Positions 33,506 to 42,452 of a DNA stretch of 64,000 nt are shown here, piece after piece. The position numbers were made by a program, and so were the translations under genes. Position 1 is the first letter of the stretch, and each line of letters begins with the position of its first letter. The stretch is from JAVJUS01 sp040220455. Lineage in GTDB: Bacteria > Pseudomonadota > Alphaproteobacteria > DSM-16000 > Inquilinaceae. The notes under the pieces were generated by a model, which searched no databases, was not told where the DNA came from, and worked only from the letters and a program-made list of their open reading frames with translations. The stretch covers positions 127,137 to 191,136 of the forward strand of contig JAVJUS010000005.1 of NCBI GenBank assembly GCA_040220455.1, written 5' to 3'.

Positions 33506-35260
33506 ATGAGCGATATCGTCGTAAAGGCGGCAGGCAAGCTGCAGAACACGAGCAAGACGAGGCGCCAGCGGATCGCCGGGCGGCTGCTCGGCATGGCACC
33601 TGCCTGGGTCTCGACGAAGTTGATTGACGCCTGGCCGATCGGCAGCAAGCAGCGCCGCCAGTTCCTCGCCGCCACGATGCATATCGATCAACGGTATGCG
33701 CGGATCGCCTATCGGGACTTCAACCAGGACCTTCCGGGCCTGGAGGAGAATTATGCCCCCGACCTGATCGATCGGGCAGTGGCCTTCGACTACGTGAGCT
33801 GGCCGCGCCGGATCCGCGAACACATCACGGGCCGGAGCGTGCTCGACGTCGGCTGCGGCACCGGCCTTCACGGCATCGGCTACATCGTCGCCGGCGCGGG
33901 GAGCTATACCGGTCTCGATCCGAAGATTTCGCTCGACAACGACGTTGCGAAGAACCTGAACAGCGGAAAGCACGAGCACTTCGGCGCGACGCCTCGGGAG
34001 ATCATGCGCCGGATGCCACGCATCCGTCTCATTCCGGGAACTTTCGAGGATATCGCGCCACAGGACAAGTTCGAGGTCGTGGTTCTTCACAATGTGACCG
34101 AGCACCTTATAAATATCGAAAAGGTGTTTGAAGGAATAGTCGGAGTTCTGGCCGATAATGGCATTGTAATATACAATCATCATAATTTTTATTCCTGGAA
34201 CGGACATCATCTGGCACCGAAATCCGTCGACAAAATCGACGAGGTAGACCCTGAGCAGCAACAGCTCATGGACTGGAACCATCTGGATTTCGAACCGCCC
34301 GAGGGGCACTACTTCCACCGGGGCCTGAACCGTATCCGCCTCGACGACCTTCGCGCCCTCACCGAACGGTTCTTCGACATCGACACCTGGGAAGAGCGGC
34401 CCTCCAAGACCCACCAGGGGGCCGGCCGCCTGACCCCCGAGATTAAGGCACGGCATCCCGAATACACAGAGCGGGAGCTGACGACGCAGAACGTCTTCTG
34501 CATCGCTCGGCACAAGGCCGAGCAGGACAAGGAACCGAAAAAGCCTTCGTCGTCGAAAAAGAAGCCGTCGAGCCGCGAACGGGACATGCGGCGCGACGAG
34601 GTTTTCATGGACTTCTTCGAACGCTGCGAACCCAACACGATGACGACGATGGAGCGCCTTTACAGCCTCTACTCCGCCGTGGACTATATTGTGAGGCGGG
34701 AGGTGCCGGGCGACATCGTCGAATGCGGCGTCTGGCGCGGTGGCAGCATGATGATGGCGGCGCTCACCCTGCTGCACGCCGGCGGTGCGGCAGACCGCCA
34801 ACTCTGGCTCTACGACACCTTCGCCGGCATGCCGGAGCCTGGTGACGCAGACCGCAAGTTCGGCGGCGAGCCGGCCCGCGACAAGTGGGTAGAACATCGC
34901 CAGGGAGAAGGCAGCGACTGGAACTACGCATCCAAGGAAGACGTCCGGGCCGCTTTGCTCTCGACGGGCTTCCCGGAGGAACGCATCCACTTCGTCGAAG
35001 GAAAGGTGGAGGATACGATTCCCGAAACGACCCCGGATTCCATCGCCCTCCTCCGGCTCGACACGGACTTCTACGCGTCCACGCGCCACGAACTGACGCA
35101 CCTTTACCCGATATTGCGGAGCGGCGGGCCCCTGATCATCGACGACTACGGCTCCTGGGAGGGCTCGCGCAAGGCCGTGGACGACTACTTCCATGCCGAG
35201 AAGATCGCCATGTTCCTGGCCCGCCTGGATGCCGGCGGGCGGATCGGGATCAAGGAATGA
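33506..35260 (+). CDS. Two-domain methyltransferase: class I SAM domain fused to TylF/MycF-like domain
   Basis: 584 residues with two separate SAM methyltransferase domains. The first has motif I VLDVGCGTGLHG (112-123) and LHNVTEHL. A basic, Ser/Lys-rich linker (about 337-362) follows. The C-terminal domain (362-584) matches macrocin O-methyltransferase: VECGVWRGGSMMMAAL (405-420), LWLYDTFAGMPEP, LLRLDTDFYASTRHE and GGPLIIDDYGSWEGSR, keeping the metal/catalytic Asp pairs. The fusion suggests two successive methylations of one sugar or glycan. Codon use dips in a stretch near 34125-34200 that is AT-rich. The downstream glycosyltransferase start overlaps the stop (ATGA). Confidence 0.87.
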   Translation: MSDIVVKAAGKLQNTSKTRRQRIAGRLLGMAPAWVSTKLIDAWPIGSKQRRQFLAATMHIDQRYARIAYRDFNQDLPGLEENYAPDLIDRAVAFDYVSWPRRIREHITGRSVLDVGCGTGLHGIGYIVAGAGSYTGLDPKISLDNDVAKNLNSGKHEHFGATPREIMRRMPRIRLIPGTFEDIAPQDKFEVVVLHNVTEHLINIEKVFEGIVGVLADNGIVIYNHHNFYSWNGHHLAPKSVDKIDEVDPEQQQLMDWNHLDFEPPEGHYFHRGLNRIRLDDLRALTERFFDIDTWEERPSKTHQGAGRLTPEIKARHPEYTERELTTQNVFCIARHKAEQDKEPKKPSSSKKKPSSRERDMRRDEVFMDFFERCEPNTMTTMERLYSLYSAVDYIVRREVPGDIVECGVWRGGSMMMAALTLLHAGGAADRQLWLYDTFAGMPEPGDADRKFGGEPARDKWVEHRQGEGSDWNYASKEDVRAALLSTGFPEERIHFVEGKVEDTIPETTPDSIALLRLDTDFYASTRHELTHLYPILRSGGPLIIDDYGSWEGSRKAVDDYFHAEKIAMFLARLDAGGRIGIKE

Positions 35261-36822
35261 CGCCGCCGGCCTCGCCGGAGCCGGACGGCGCCACGGCTGT
35301 CGGGCGGTCCGTCGGCACTGCGCGCGAGGGATCACACGCGATGCGCGATCGGGCGACCTTCGACATTATCTTCGTACTCCCGCACATGGGCGAAGGCGGC
35401 GCCCAGCGCGTGGCGAGCCTCGTCATCAACCAATGGGCGGAAGCCGGCCACCGCATCTGCTTGGTCACGACCCTCGACAACAAGCCGGACGCGCACAGGA
35501 TATCCGACGCCGTCACCCGCATTCGGCTCGGCAAGGGCGAGAGCCCGGCATCCTGGCGTGCCGCACCGGACGCGACGTCGCGGTCGCCCGGCAAAGGCAC
35601 GGCCCTTGGCGGATCGACGCGGGCGACTCGCCCCCGGGTCGCGCGAATGCGGTATCTTCGCCGCGGGGTTCGAGTGCTGATCACCGCCACAGCGGGTCCG
35701 GACAAGCTCGTCGCGGTGAAGCGCACCGCCCGCAGCACGCGCCAGCGGATCATCTCGAGCACAGTCTCGTCGGTGAACAGCGGCGCGCTGACGCTCAATG
35801 GCCTACTGCGGATCATGCCGCGGCTGCCGCAGGAACTGAATTTCGTGCCCCAGCGCGTCGAACGGTGGCGCTGGCGCCAGCTTCTGGCACTGACCGGCCG
35901 CCGGGGCGAGACGCTGCACAAGTGTCTTGACGACCTGCAGGCGCCGGTCGTCTTGAGCTTCCTGACCCGGACCAACATCATGACGATCCTCGCGACGCGG
36001 GGACGGACGTGTCGTGTCGTGGTTTCCGAGCGCAACGACCCCGATCTACAGGAACTAGACCCGGCTTGGTCGAAACTGCGCCGCCTGACCTATCCGGCGG
36101 CGGATCTGGTGACGTCCAACTCCGTCGGCATCTTGCGCAAGTTGGAGCGGTTCGCGCCGAAGCAGAAGCTAGCCCTGCTGCCCAACCCGATCATTCTGCC
36201 AACGCATCGCCAGGCGTCCAGCGAGCGCGAGCGGCGCTTTGTCATCGCCGCGCGCCTCGTTCACCAGAAAGGCCTTGATGTCCTGATCGATGCGTTCGCA
36301 CAGGCCGCGCCAGCCTGTGCCGGTTGGACTCTCGACATCCTCGGCGCCGGCCCTTTGCGGGAGGAACTGGAGGCACGCGCAGTCAGGCGTCAGGTCGCCG
36401 ACCGTGTACGGTTCCACGGTCATGTCGCCAATACGTCAGATCGCTTCGTGACATCACGGGTCTTCGTCCTGCCATCGCGATTCGAGGGTATGCCCAACGC
36501 CCTCCTCGAGGCGATGAGCTGCGGCATGGCTCCGATCGTCAGCGACTCGTCGCCCGGGCCGCTGGAATGCGTGATCGACGGTGAAACGGGGCTCGTGACA
36601 AGGACCGAGGATGTCGCCGATCTTGCCTCGAAGATGACGCTTCTCGCAAATGACGACGTGCTCAGGATCCGGCTCGGAGAAGAAGCGAAGCACTATATCC
36701 GGCGACTTGAATGGTCAGCTGTCGAGGCTCTATGGCTCGATATACTGGGAACGCCGTTCCCCGCGACGTCGGGGCGGGAGATCGGCGCGCCGGAGGCGCG
36801 AGAGGCGCTGTCTCTACGCTAG
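35257..36822 (+). CDS. Family 4 glycosyltransferase with a ~130-residue insertion
   Basis: 521-residue GT-B glycosyltransferase. The N-terminal domain has VLPHMGEGGAQRVASLV near residue 40; the C-terminal donor domain has FVIAARLVHQKGLDVLIDAF and RFEGMPNALLEAMSCGMAPI, the E-x7-E motif. Residues ~92-225 form an inserted segment, basic and without an obvious motif, between two strands of the acceptor domain. The ATG at 35257 overlaps the previous stop; a second start at 35341 (MRDRATFDIIF) is nearer the conserved part and cannot be excluded. Confidence 0.82.
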   Translation: MTPPASPEPDGATAVGRSVGTAREGSHAMRDRATFDIIFVLPHMGEGGAQRVASLVINQWAEAGHRICLVTTLDNKPDAHRISDAVTRIRLGKGESPASWRAAPDATSRSPGKGTALGGSTRATRPRVARMRYLRRGVRVLITATAGPDKLVAVKRTARSTRQRIISSTVSSVNSGALTLNGLLRIMPRLPQELNFVPQRVERWRWRQLLALTGRRGETLHKCLDDLQAPVVLSFLTRTNIMTILATRGRTCRVVVSERNDPDLQELDPAWSKLRRLTYPAADLVTSNSVGILRKLERFAPKQKLALLPNPIILPTHRQASSERERRFVIAARLVHQKGLDVLIDAFAQAAPACAGWTLDILGAGPLREELEARAVRRQVADRVRFHGHVANTSDRFVTSRVFVLPSRFEGMPNALLEAMSCGMAPIVSDSSPGPLECVIDGETGLVTRTEDVADLASKMTLLANDDVLRIRLGEEAKHYIRRLEWSAVEALWLDILGTPFPATSGREIGAPEAREALSLR

Positions 36823-36859
36823 GAATGCGCTGTGCCGGCGATAGGCCCGAGTTGGACGG

Positions 36860-38743
36860 TCATTCATCGACGTCCGTCTCGGTGTCCGTAGCACCTGCCG
36901 CACCCCGGATCTTGCGCGCCTGCTCTACCGCCGACAGAACCGCTTTGGGTGGATGCTCTCCGGTACCGGGCTCGATAGACACTCCAAATACCAGTGCTCC
37001 GTTCCGGCAGATGAACGCGGCCCTCTCGCCGAGAGCCGGCAGATCCTCGATCGAGCGGTAGGACACAGCCAGAATTCGCCCGTCACCCAGTCGGTCGAGG
37101 AGCACCGGCGCGGCACGCGTGATAACCTCCACTGCGTCGCTTTTGAGTATCACCAGGGGCGCGCGGCGAAGGCGAGCGGCCGCCATCTCGAGAAGGATCA
37201 TTTCATCAGAGCTAGGCACGTCCGCCCCGAGGATCGTGGCCGGCTCGTGCCGTCTCTCCTCGATCAGACGGCAAGCGCCGACTTCGAAGGGTGTCCCGGC
37301 ACTCAAGCTCGAAAGCGATTGTTTGATATCCTCGGCCGTGACGCCGCTAGGCAGACCCAGAACGGCCCCTAACGGCATCGCGTCGCCCGGCGCGCTGAAG
37401 CCGATCCGGGCTACCGCGCCGCTGATGCTCTCCGCGTCACCCGGAAGCCCGGACCGCGATGAGGCCGCCTCGGCGGGTTTCAACGACGCGGCGGCGCCAA
37501 GAGCCGAGATGGGTTCGTCGACGCCTGGAAAGGCGGCGACTAGCGCAATCCGGTCGCCGCTGGCGAATTTGAATACCTTCTTCGACGTCTTGTCCGCGAC
37601 GGCGACGCCCAGGTACCACGGCCCCCGGAGAAGCCGGTCGTCGTGGACCGGCTTCTCGACTTCTTGGATGAACCGGGTAAGTTCCTGGGCCTGTGGATAG
37701 AGGCGCGCGATCCCCGTGGTCGTCCGGGCCAAGCCTACGAAACTCGACGTCGCCACGCGCAGGACGGTCACGTAGCTGACCAGCAGGGCCCAGTCGACGG
37801 CGCCGCTGATGGCCCGGCTGCCGATCCAGAAGACGACCGCGCCTGTGAGCAGGATCATCCCCACCTGCGTCGCCAACGTCCCGGCCTCCAGCGCCTTGAG
37901 CCGGCCGGCATAGGCCAGCCGCGAACCGGCCACTGCCCCATCGCCGAATAGCCGCTCGAGCCGAGGGTCGTCGGCATCGGCGGCGATCCCGGTGGCGCGC
38001 AGATCTCCCACCGTGTCGAGCAGCCGCCGGAGCGCGGGCATCCGCAGCTCCTGCCACCGCCGGGTCGCCTTGGCTGCCCGCACGTTGGCCGGATACTGGG
38101 GCATGAAGAGCGTGAGCCCCGCCAGCACGATGACCGCGGTCAACCCCGCATCGATAACCGTCATGCCCGCCAGTGCGCCAACCAGGGCGACAGCGAGCGG
38201 GATCCCCAGGACGATCAGCCGGACGATCAGCCCGCAATAGCGAGGACAGGTAAATGCGAGTTGACGGATACCCGTCTCCATCAACTCTCGATTGGCGGCC
38301 GGACGCGCCAAATCCGGCAGCCGGGACGCGGCCGCAAGCGCTAGGCGCCCACACCGGTCCTCGAAACGCTCGGCGGCATCGACGGCGAGGATTCGGGCCC
38401 TGTAAATCGCCAGGTGCGCGGCGAGAAAGCTGGCGATCACGGCCGCCGTCATCACCAGCAGCTCGCCGCTCGTCCCCTCGAGCGTGCCGAGCCGGGCGAG
38501 CGGCCCCGGCAGGGGGCCTCCCTGGACCGTGCGCACAAATGCATAGATCACGGCCACCGCAGCCGCCTGGAAACCGAGATAGAGGATGGACAGCACGGCG
38601 ACCTGGGCCAACAGGTCGCGCCGTCGCAGGATCCCCTCGCGCACCAGCCATTTCATGGCGACGAAATAGCGCCGGCCGCGCTTGATGAATCGTTCCGCAA
38701 TCACTGCCGACAGAACTCCTGCGCCCGAAGATACCGAGGGCAT
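36860..38743 (-). CDS. ABC-exporter-like membrane protein with degenerate (ATPase-dead) nucleotide-binding domain
   Basis: 627 residues. The N-terminal half has a six-helix exporter-type membrane domain (segments near 45-70, 95-115, 170-215, 295-335), with the coupling helix region around RLPDLARP. The C-terminal half aligns in order with an ABC ATPase but each motif is lost: the Walker A position reads LVAAFPGVDEPISAL (no GKS/T), the signature position SSDEMILLEMAAARL (no LSGGQ), Walker B PLVILKSD (no DE), and the H-loop AVSYRS (Tyr for His). The frame is open and well conserved in composition, so it is not a simple pseudogene. The start at 38743 follows the stop of the upstream methyltransferase; the longer frame before it overlaps that gene. 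Its role may be structural or regulatory. Confidence 0.72.
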   Translation of the reverse strand: MPSVSSGAGVLSAVIAERFIKRGRRYFVAMKWLVREGILRRRDLLAQVAVLSILYLGFQAAAVAVIYAFVRTVQGGPLPGPLARLGTLEGTSGELLVMTAAVIASFLAAHLAIYRARILAVDAAERFEDRCGRLALAAASRLPDLARPAANRELMETGIRQLAFTCPRYCGLIVRLIVLGIPLAVALVGALAGMTVIDAGLTAVIVLAGLTLFMPQYPANVRAAKATRRWQELRMPALRRLLDTVGDLRATGIAADADDPRLERLFGDGAVAGSRLAYAGRLKALEAGTLATQVGMILLTGAVVFWIGSRAISGAVDWALLVSYVTVLRVATSSFVGLARTTTGIARLYPQAQELTRFIQEVEKPVHDDRLLRGPWYLGVAVADKTSKKVFKFASGDRIALVAAFPGVDEPISALGAAASLKPAEAASSRSGLPGDAESISGAVARIGFSAPGDAMPLGAVLGLPSGVTAEDIKQSLSSLSAGTPFEVGACRLIEERRHEPATILGADVPSSDEMILLEMAAARLRRAPLVILKSDAVEVITRAAPVLLDRLGDGRILAVSYRSIEDLPALGERAAFICRNGALVFGVSIEPGTGEHPPKAVLSAVEQARKIRGAAGATDTETDVDE

Positions 38744-38883
38744 CCGGTCACACCCGGCGGCATTCCGGCGCGGCCCGTCCGGCCGGGCGGGTGCCCGGCC
38801 GCTCTCAACTTGCACCGGCAGCCCGACGATACCACCGTCCCCGTTCCCCTTCCCCGGCGCGGACGCGTCGTGGTGCGAAGCCC

Positions 38884-39951
38884 CTAGTCCCCAGCCTCTT
38901 CCTCGCCAATCGGCCACATGTCGACATCCGGACCGATCGCGCCGATCGCCGTCATGTGGTCGAATAACGGCGCATACCGGTTGGCAAGCGACGTGCGGCA
39001 CCAGCGCTGCCAGCGCGCCTTGACCAACGGGTCGTCCTTGACCTCCTCGAGAATGTCGTTCGCCGTGCCGATGCTGCCATTGTCATGGAGGAGCATCGCC
39101 AGTCCGGAGAGAAAGCTGGGCCACAGGTCGTCCGGCACGAAGGGCTTCCAGGCCTCCCATTCCGCGACCGCGCGCACCGGCGACCAATGATGGAAATCGA
39201 GGCGGTCGGCGGCGACGTCCCGCGGCCGCCAGGGGCGTCGGATCCTGAAGGCCGCGAGGCTTCCGACCTCCACCGGGCGCAGGGGCTCCAGATGGTCGGT
39301 CAGCGAGGACAGGCAGGCCGGGATCTCGAACGATGCCGAATGCATGAAGTCCTGCCAGGCCATGACTGTGACCCCCGGCATCACGTGCGGGCTCAGCTTA
39401 GCCAGAAGCGCCGCGACATCCTTGGTCCGCTTGGGTGCATCGACGACGAGAAGCTCGATCGGGCCGGGATCGAATTCGAGCTTCGTGACCGTGGAACGTT
39501 TCGCGTCGATACGGTCGGCGAACGGCGCCGTATGCGCCAGGAAGTCGGGCATGAAATCACTGCCCGGCTCGCGCATGATTCCGGACTTCGCGTGCCAGTT
39601 CGCGCCGCCGGCCCACTGGAAGTGATCGTAGCAGCGAACGACACCCGGCAGGCCCGAGTCCCGGAGTCCGGCCGCGAGATGGGCGGAGCTCCGCCCAAGC
39701 CACGTTCCGATCTCGACGATGGCGCCGCGGCCTGTGTACTGGCGATTGGTCAGCCGGTACAGGAACCGGCCCTCGTTGGCCGTGGTCATACCGGGGATCG
39801 AGGGGATATCTGGAAGGCTCACGTCGTCGCAGCAGTCCGCCGCGACGCCCTTGCAGGCATGTTGCCATCGCCGGCGCCGCGGCGTATTCCGGACGGCATC
39901 GAGCGGCGCAATGCCAAAGGCGCGGCGCGAGGGTTTCCTGGCGGTCTTCAT
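38884..39951 (-). CDS. Class I SAM-dependent methyltransferase (Methyltransf_24-like)
   Basis: 355 residues. Motif I is AIVEIGTWLGRSSAHLAAGL near residue 76, followed by the acidic VVRCYDHF and LLVVDAPKR. The N-terminal ~45 residues are basic. The C-terminal ~110 residues (HHWSPVRAVAEWEAW...) have no assignable domain and may recognise the glycan. The ATG at 39951 is preferred to the upstream frame. It is transcribed with the ABC-like gene 140 bases downstream. The acceptor is unknown. Confidence 0.75.
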   Translation of the reverse strand: MKTARKPSRRAFGIAPLDAVRNTPRRRRWQHACKGVAADCCDDVSLPDIPSIPGMTTANEGRFLYRLTNRQYTGRGAIVEIGTWLGRSSAHLAAGLRDSGLPGVVRCYDHFQWAGGANWHAKSGIMREPGSDFMPDFLAHTAPFADRIDAKRSTVTKLEFDPGPIELLVVDAPKRTKDVAALLAKLSPHVMPGVTVMAWQDFMHSASFEIPACLSSLTDHLEPLRPVEVGSLAAFRIRRPWRPRDVAADRLDFHHWSPVRAVAEWEAWKPFVPDDLWPSFLSGLAMLLHDNGSIGTANDILEEVKDDPLVKARWQRWCRTSLANRYAPLFDHMTAIGAIGPDVDMWPIGEEEAGD

Positions 39952-40107
39952 GACGATCTTTCGACGGTCCCCGACCGGCCTTGCCGCCGGCGGCCACACT
40001 GATAACCGTCTTGCGCATGCGCGTCAGCAGAGAACTGCCGTTCCGGAGGACCGTCCGCGACCGCGAGGCCACCACCGGAACGCCAGGCGGCGCCGGGCTC
40101 GCGTCGA

Positions 40108-41262
40108 ATGACCGGCCGCCCGATCCGTGTCGCCTTCATCCTGCCGAACCTGGACGCGGGCGGCGCTCAGCGGGTGATGATCACCCTGATGCGACATCTC
40201 GACCCGGCAGCGATCAAGCCGGTCCTGATCGCCCTGAGCACGGACGGCGTGCTCGCCAATCGGATCCCGCCGACAGTGGAACGGATCGATCTCGGCCGAC
40301 CACGCCTGGCGCGGGCGGCGCCGGCGGTCCTGCGGTCGCTCCGGCGCTCAGGATGCGATGCGGTCGTCTCGTCGATCTGGCATGTCAACGCGCTCACCGC
40401 CGCCCACCGCGCCGTCGCCGGCCGCCCCTTCACGGTGCTGCGCGAGGCGAACATGCCTGATCGCGTGTCCGACGCCGTGCCGTGGTGGATGTTTCCGCGC
40501 GCCGTCTACCGATGGCTGTATCCGCGCGCCGACGCCCTGATCGCCAGTTCCGCCCTGATGGCACGCGCGCTGGGCCGCGTCGCCCCGGCCGCCCGGAACC
40601 GAATCACCGTCTTGCCGAATCCCGTCGATGTCTCGGCGTTGCGGGACCGGGCGATGCCGCCCCGAAGGGAGCCCGGCAGCGGCCGGCGGTTCGTGGCCGT
40701 TGGCCGTCTACATCGCCAGAAGGGGTTCGACCGGCTGCTGCCGCTGATGGACGACCTCGATCCGGAGGACCGTCTCACCGTCATCGGCGACGGCCGGCAG
40801 CGCGCCGACCTGGAAGCCCTGCGCGACTCTCGCGGTCTCGGCGACAGGGTCCGCCTCCACCCGCGCACCGACCGGCCCGAGCCCTGGATCGCTGGAGCCG
40901 ACGCTCTGATCCTGCCGTCGCGCTGGGAAGGCCTGCCGAACGTGGCGCTGGAAGCGCTCGCGCTCGGCACACCGGTCATCGCGTCCCGGGAAAGCGGCGC
41001 CATCGGCGAGATCGCGGACGCCGCGGCCACGGGCGCGGTGACCATCGTCTCCTGCGGTCCGGAGATGATCGCCGCGATGCGGCGCGTCTTGCCGGGCGAC
41101 CCCGGAACGCCGCGCGCGTGCCTGCTTCCCGACGCCTTCGAGGCCCGCGCGGTGGCGGCCGCGTTCGAGGCGCTGATCCGGCGCGGCCTCGACTGTCGGG
41201 CACGGCACGGCGAACGCACTGTCGGCGGCGCATCGGCGGACCGATCGGGAGGCGACACGTGA
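40108..41262 (+). CDS. Family 4 glycosyltransferase
   Basis: 384-residue GT-B enzyme. VAFILPNLDAGGAQRVMITLMRHL at the N-terminus is typical of GT4, and the donor site includes VAVGRLHRQKGFDRLL and the E-x7-E motif SRWEGLPNVALEALALG. It has no membrane segment, so it acts at the cytosolic face on lipid-linked sugars. The stop overlaps the next start (GTGA), giving a run of three transferases. Confidence 0.9.
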   Translation: MTGRPIRVAFILPNLDAGGAQRVMITLMRHLDPAAIKPVLIALSTDGVLANRIPPTVERIDLGRPRLARAAPAVLRSLRRSGCDAVVSSIWHVNALTAAHRAVAGRPFTVLREANMPDRVSDAVPWWMFPRAVYRWLYPRADALIASSALMARALGRVAPAARNRITVLPNPVDVSALRDRAMPPRREPGSGRRFVAVGRLHRQKGFDRLLPLMDDLDPEDRLTVIGDGRQRADLEALRDSRGLGDRVRLHPRTDRPEPWIAGADALILPSRWEGLPNVALEALALGTPVIASRESGAIGEIADAAATGAVTIVSCGPEMIAAMRRVLPGDPGTPRACLLPDAFEARAVAAAFEALIRRGLDCRARHGERTVGGASADRSGGDT

Positions 41263-42422
41263 AGGCCGGGTCGGATGCCGTCGGGCGGCGGTCGGAGTCG
41301 GCAACTCCCGGCGCGGCGCCGTCGCGCGACCGGAGCGTCATGCACGTCATCACCGGCCTGGAACGGGGCGGTGCCGAAGGCGTTCTCGAGCGGCTGGTCA
41401 CTGCGAAGGACGGGCTGCCGTCGAGCCAGCCCGTCGTCAGCCTCCTGTCCGGCGGCGTTCACCGTCCGGCCATCGAGCGGGCCGGCGTCCGGGTCGTCGA
41501 CCTGGGCATGCGCCGGGGGCGCATCTCTCCCCTCGCAGTCGTCAGGCTCGCCCGCCTGATCCGGCGCCATCGGCCCCGGATCGTTCAGACCTGGCTCTAC
41601 CATGCGGACCTGGTGGGGCTAGCCGCCCTATTGATTTCCGGGCGCTGGCGATCGACGCGGCTGATCTGGGGGGTCAGGGCCTCCGACATGGTCGAAGCGG
41701 GCTCGCCCGCGTCGCTTCGGCTCCTGATCCGCCTCTGCGCCAGGCTCTCCGGCCTGCCCGCGGCGGTGATCGCCAACTCTGAAGCCGGCCGCGACGCGCA
41801 CCGCCGCTACGGCTATCGCGCGAGCCGGTTCGAGGTGATTCACAACGGCATCGACACCGCCGCCTTCAGACCTCGGCCCGAAGCGCGCCGCCGGCTTCTC
41901 GACCGGGCCGGCCTCGACGAGGGCCAGACGATCGTCGTCCATGTCGCCCGCGTGGCGCCCAAGAAGGACCATAAGACTCTGATCGCCGCCGCCAGACGCC
42001 TTTCGGACACGGTCATCATCGCCATCGGCGACGGGACGGAGGCGCTGCCGCGTCTTCCGACCCTCGTCGGCATCGGCCCCGACGATGCGATGCCGGAGTT
42101 GCTGCCGGGCGCGGATATCGCGGTTTCCTGCTCCGCGTTCGGGGAAGGTTTCAGCAACGCCGTCGGCGAGGCCATGGCGGCGGGTATACCGGTCGTCACG
42201 ACCGATGTCGGCGATGCCGCGCTGGTGGTCGGCGACACCGGACTCATCGTGCCGCCCCGGAATCCGACGGCCCTGGCCGAGGCGATAGGCACCCTCGTCG
42301 CAATGGATCCGGCCGAGCGCCGCGCCCTGGGCATGCGGGCGCGTTCTCGAATCGAACGGGAATTCAGCTTGCCCGTCATGCTGTCACGATTCGCGGACGT
42401 TTATCGCGCGTTCGACGCGTAG
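41259..42422 (+). CDS. Family 4 glycosyltransferase
   Basis: 387 residues from a GTG at 41259 that overlaps the preceding stop as GTGA. VMHVITGLERGGAEGVLERLV and VHVARVAPKKDHKTLIAAARRL mark the two Rossmann domains; SAFGEGFSNAVGEAMAAGIPV is the donor E-x7-E motif. The N-terminal 27 residues are low-complexity. It probably adds one sugar of the same repeat unit as its neighbours. Confidence 0.9.
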   Translation: MKAGSDAVGRRSESATPGAAPSRDRSVMHVITGLERGGAEGVLERLVTAKDGLPSSQPVVSLLSGGVHRPAIERAGVRVVDLGMRRGRISPLAVVRLARLIRRHRPRIVQTWLYHADLVGLAALLISGRWRSTRLIWGVRASDMVEAGSPASLRLLIRLCARLSGLPAAVIANSEAGRDAHRRYGYRASRFEVIHNGIDTAAFRPRPEARRRLLDRAGLDEGQTIVVHVARVAPKKDHKTLIAAARRLSDTVIIAIGDGTEALPRLPTLVGIGPDDAMPELLPGADIAVSCSAFGEGFSNAVGEAMAAGIPVVTTDVGDAALVVGDTGLIVPPRNPTALAEAIGTLVAMDPAERRALGMRARSRIEREFSLPVMLSRFADVYRAFDA

Positions 42423-42452
42423 CGCCCGTCGGACAGGGGCATCGGGAAACGC

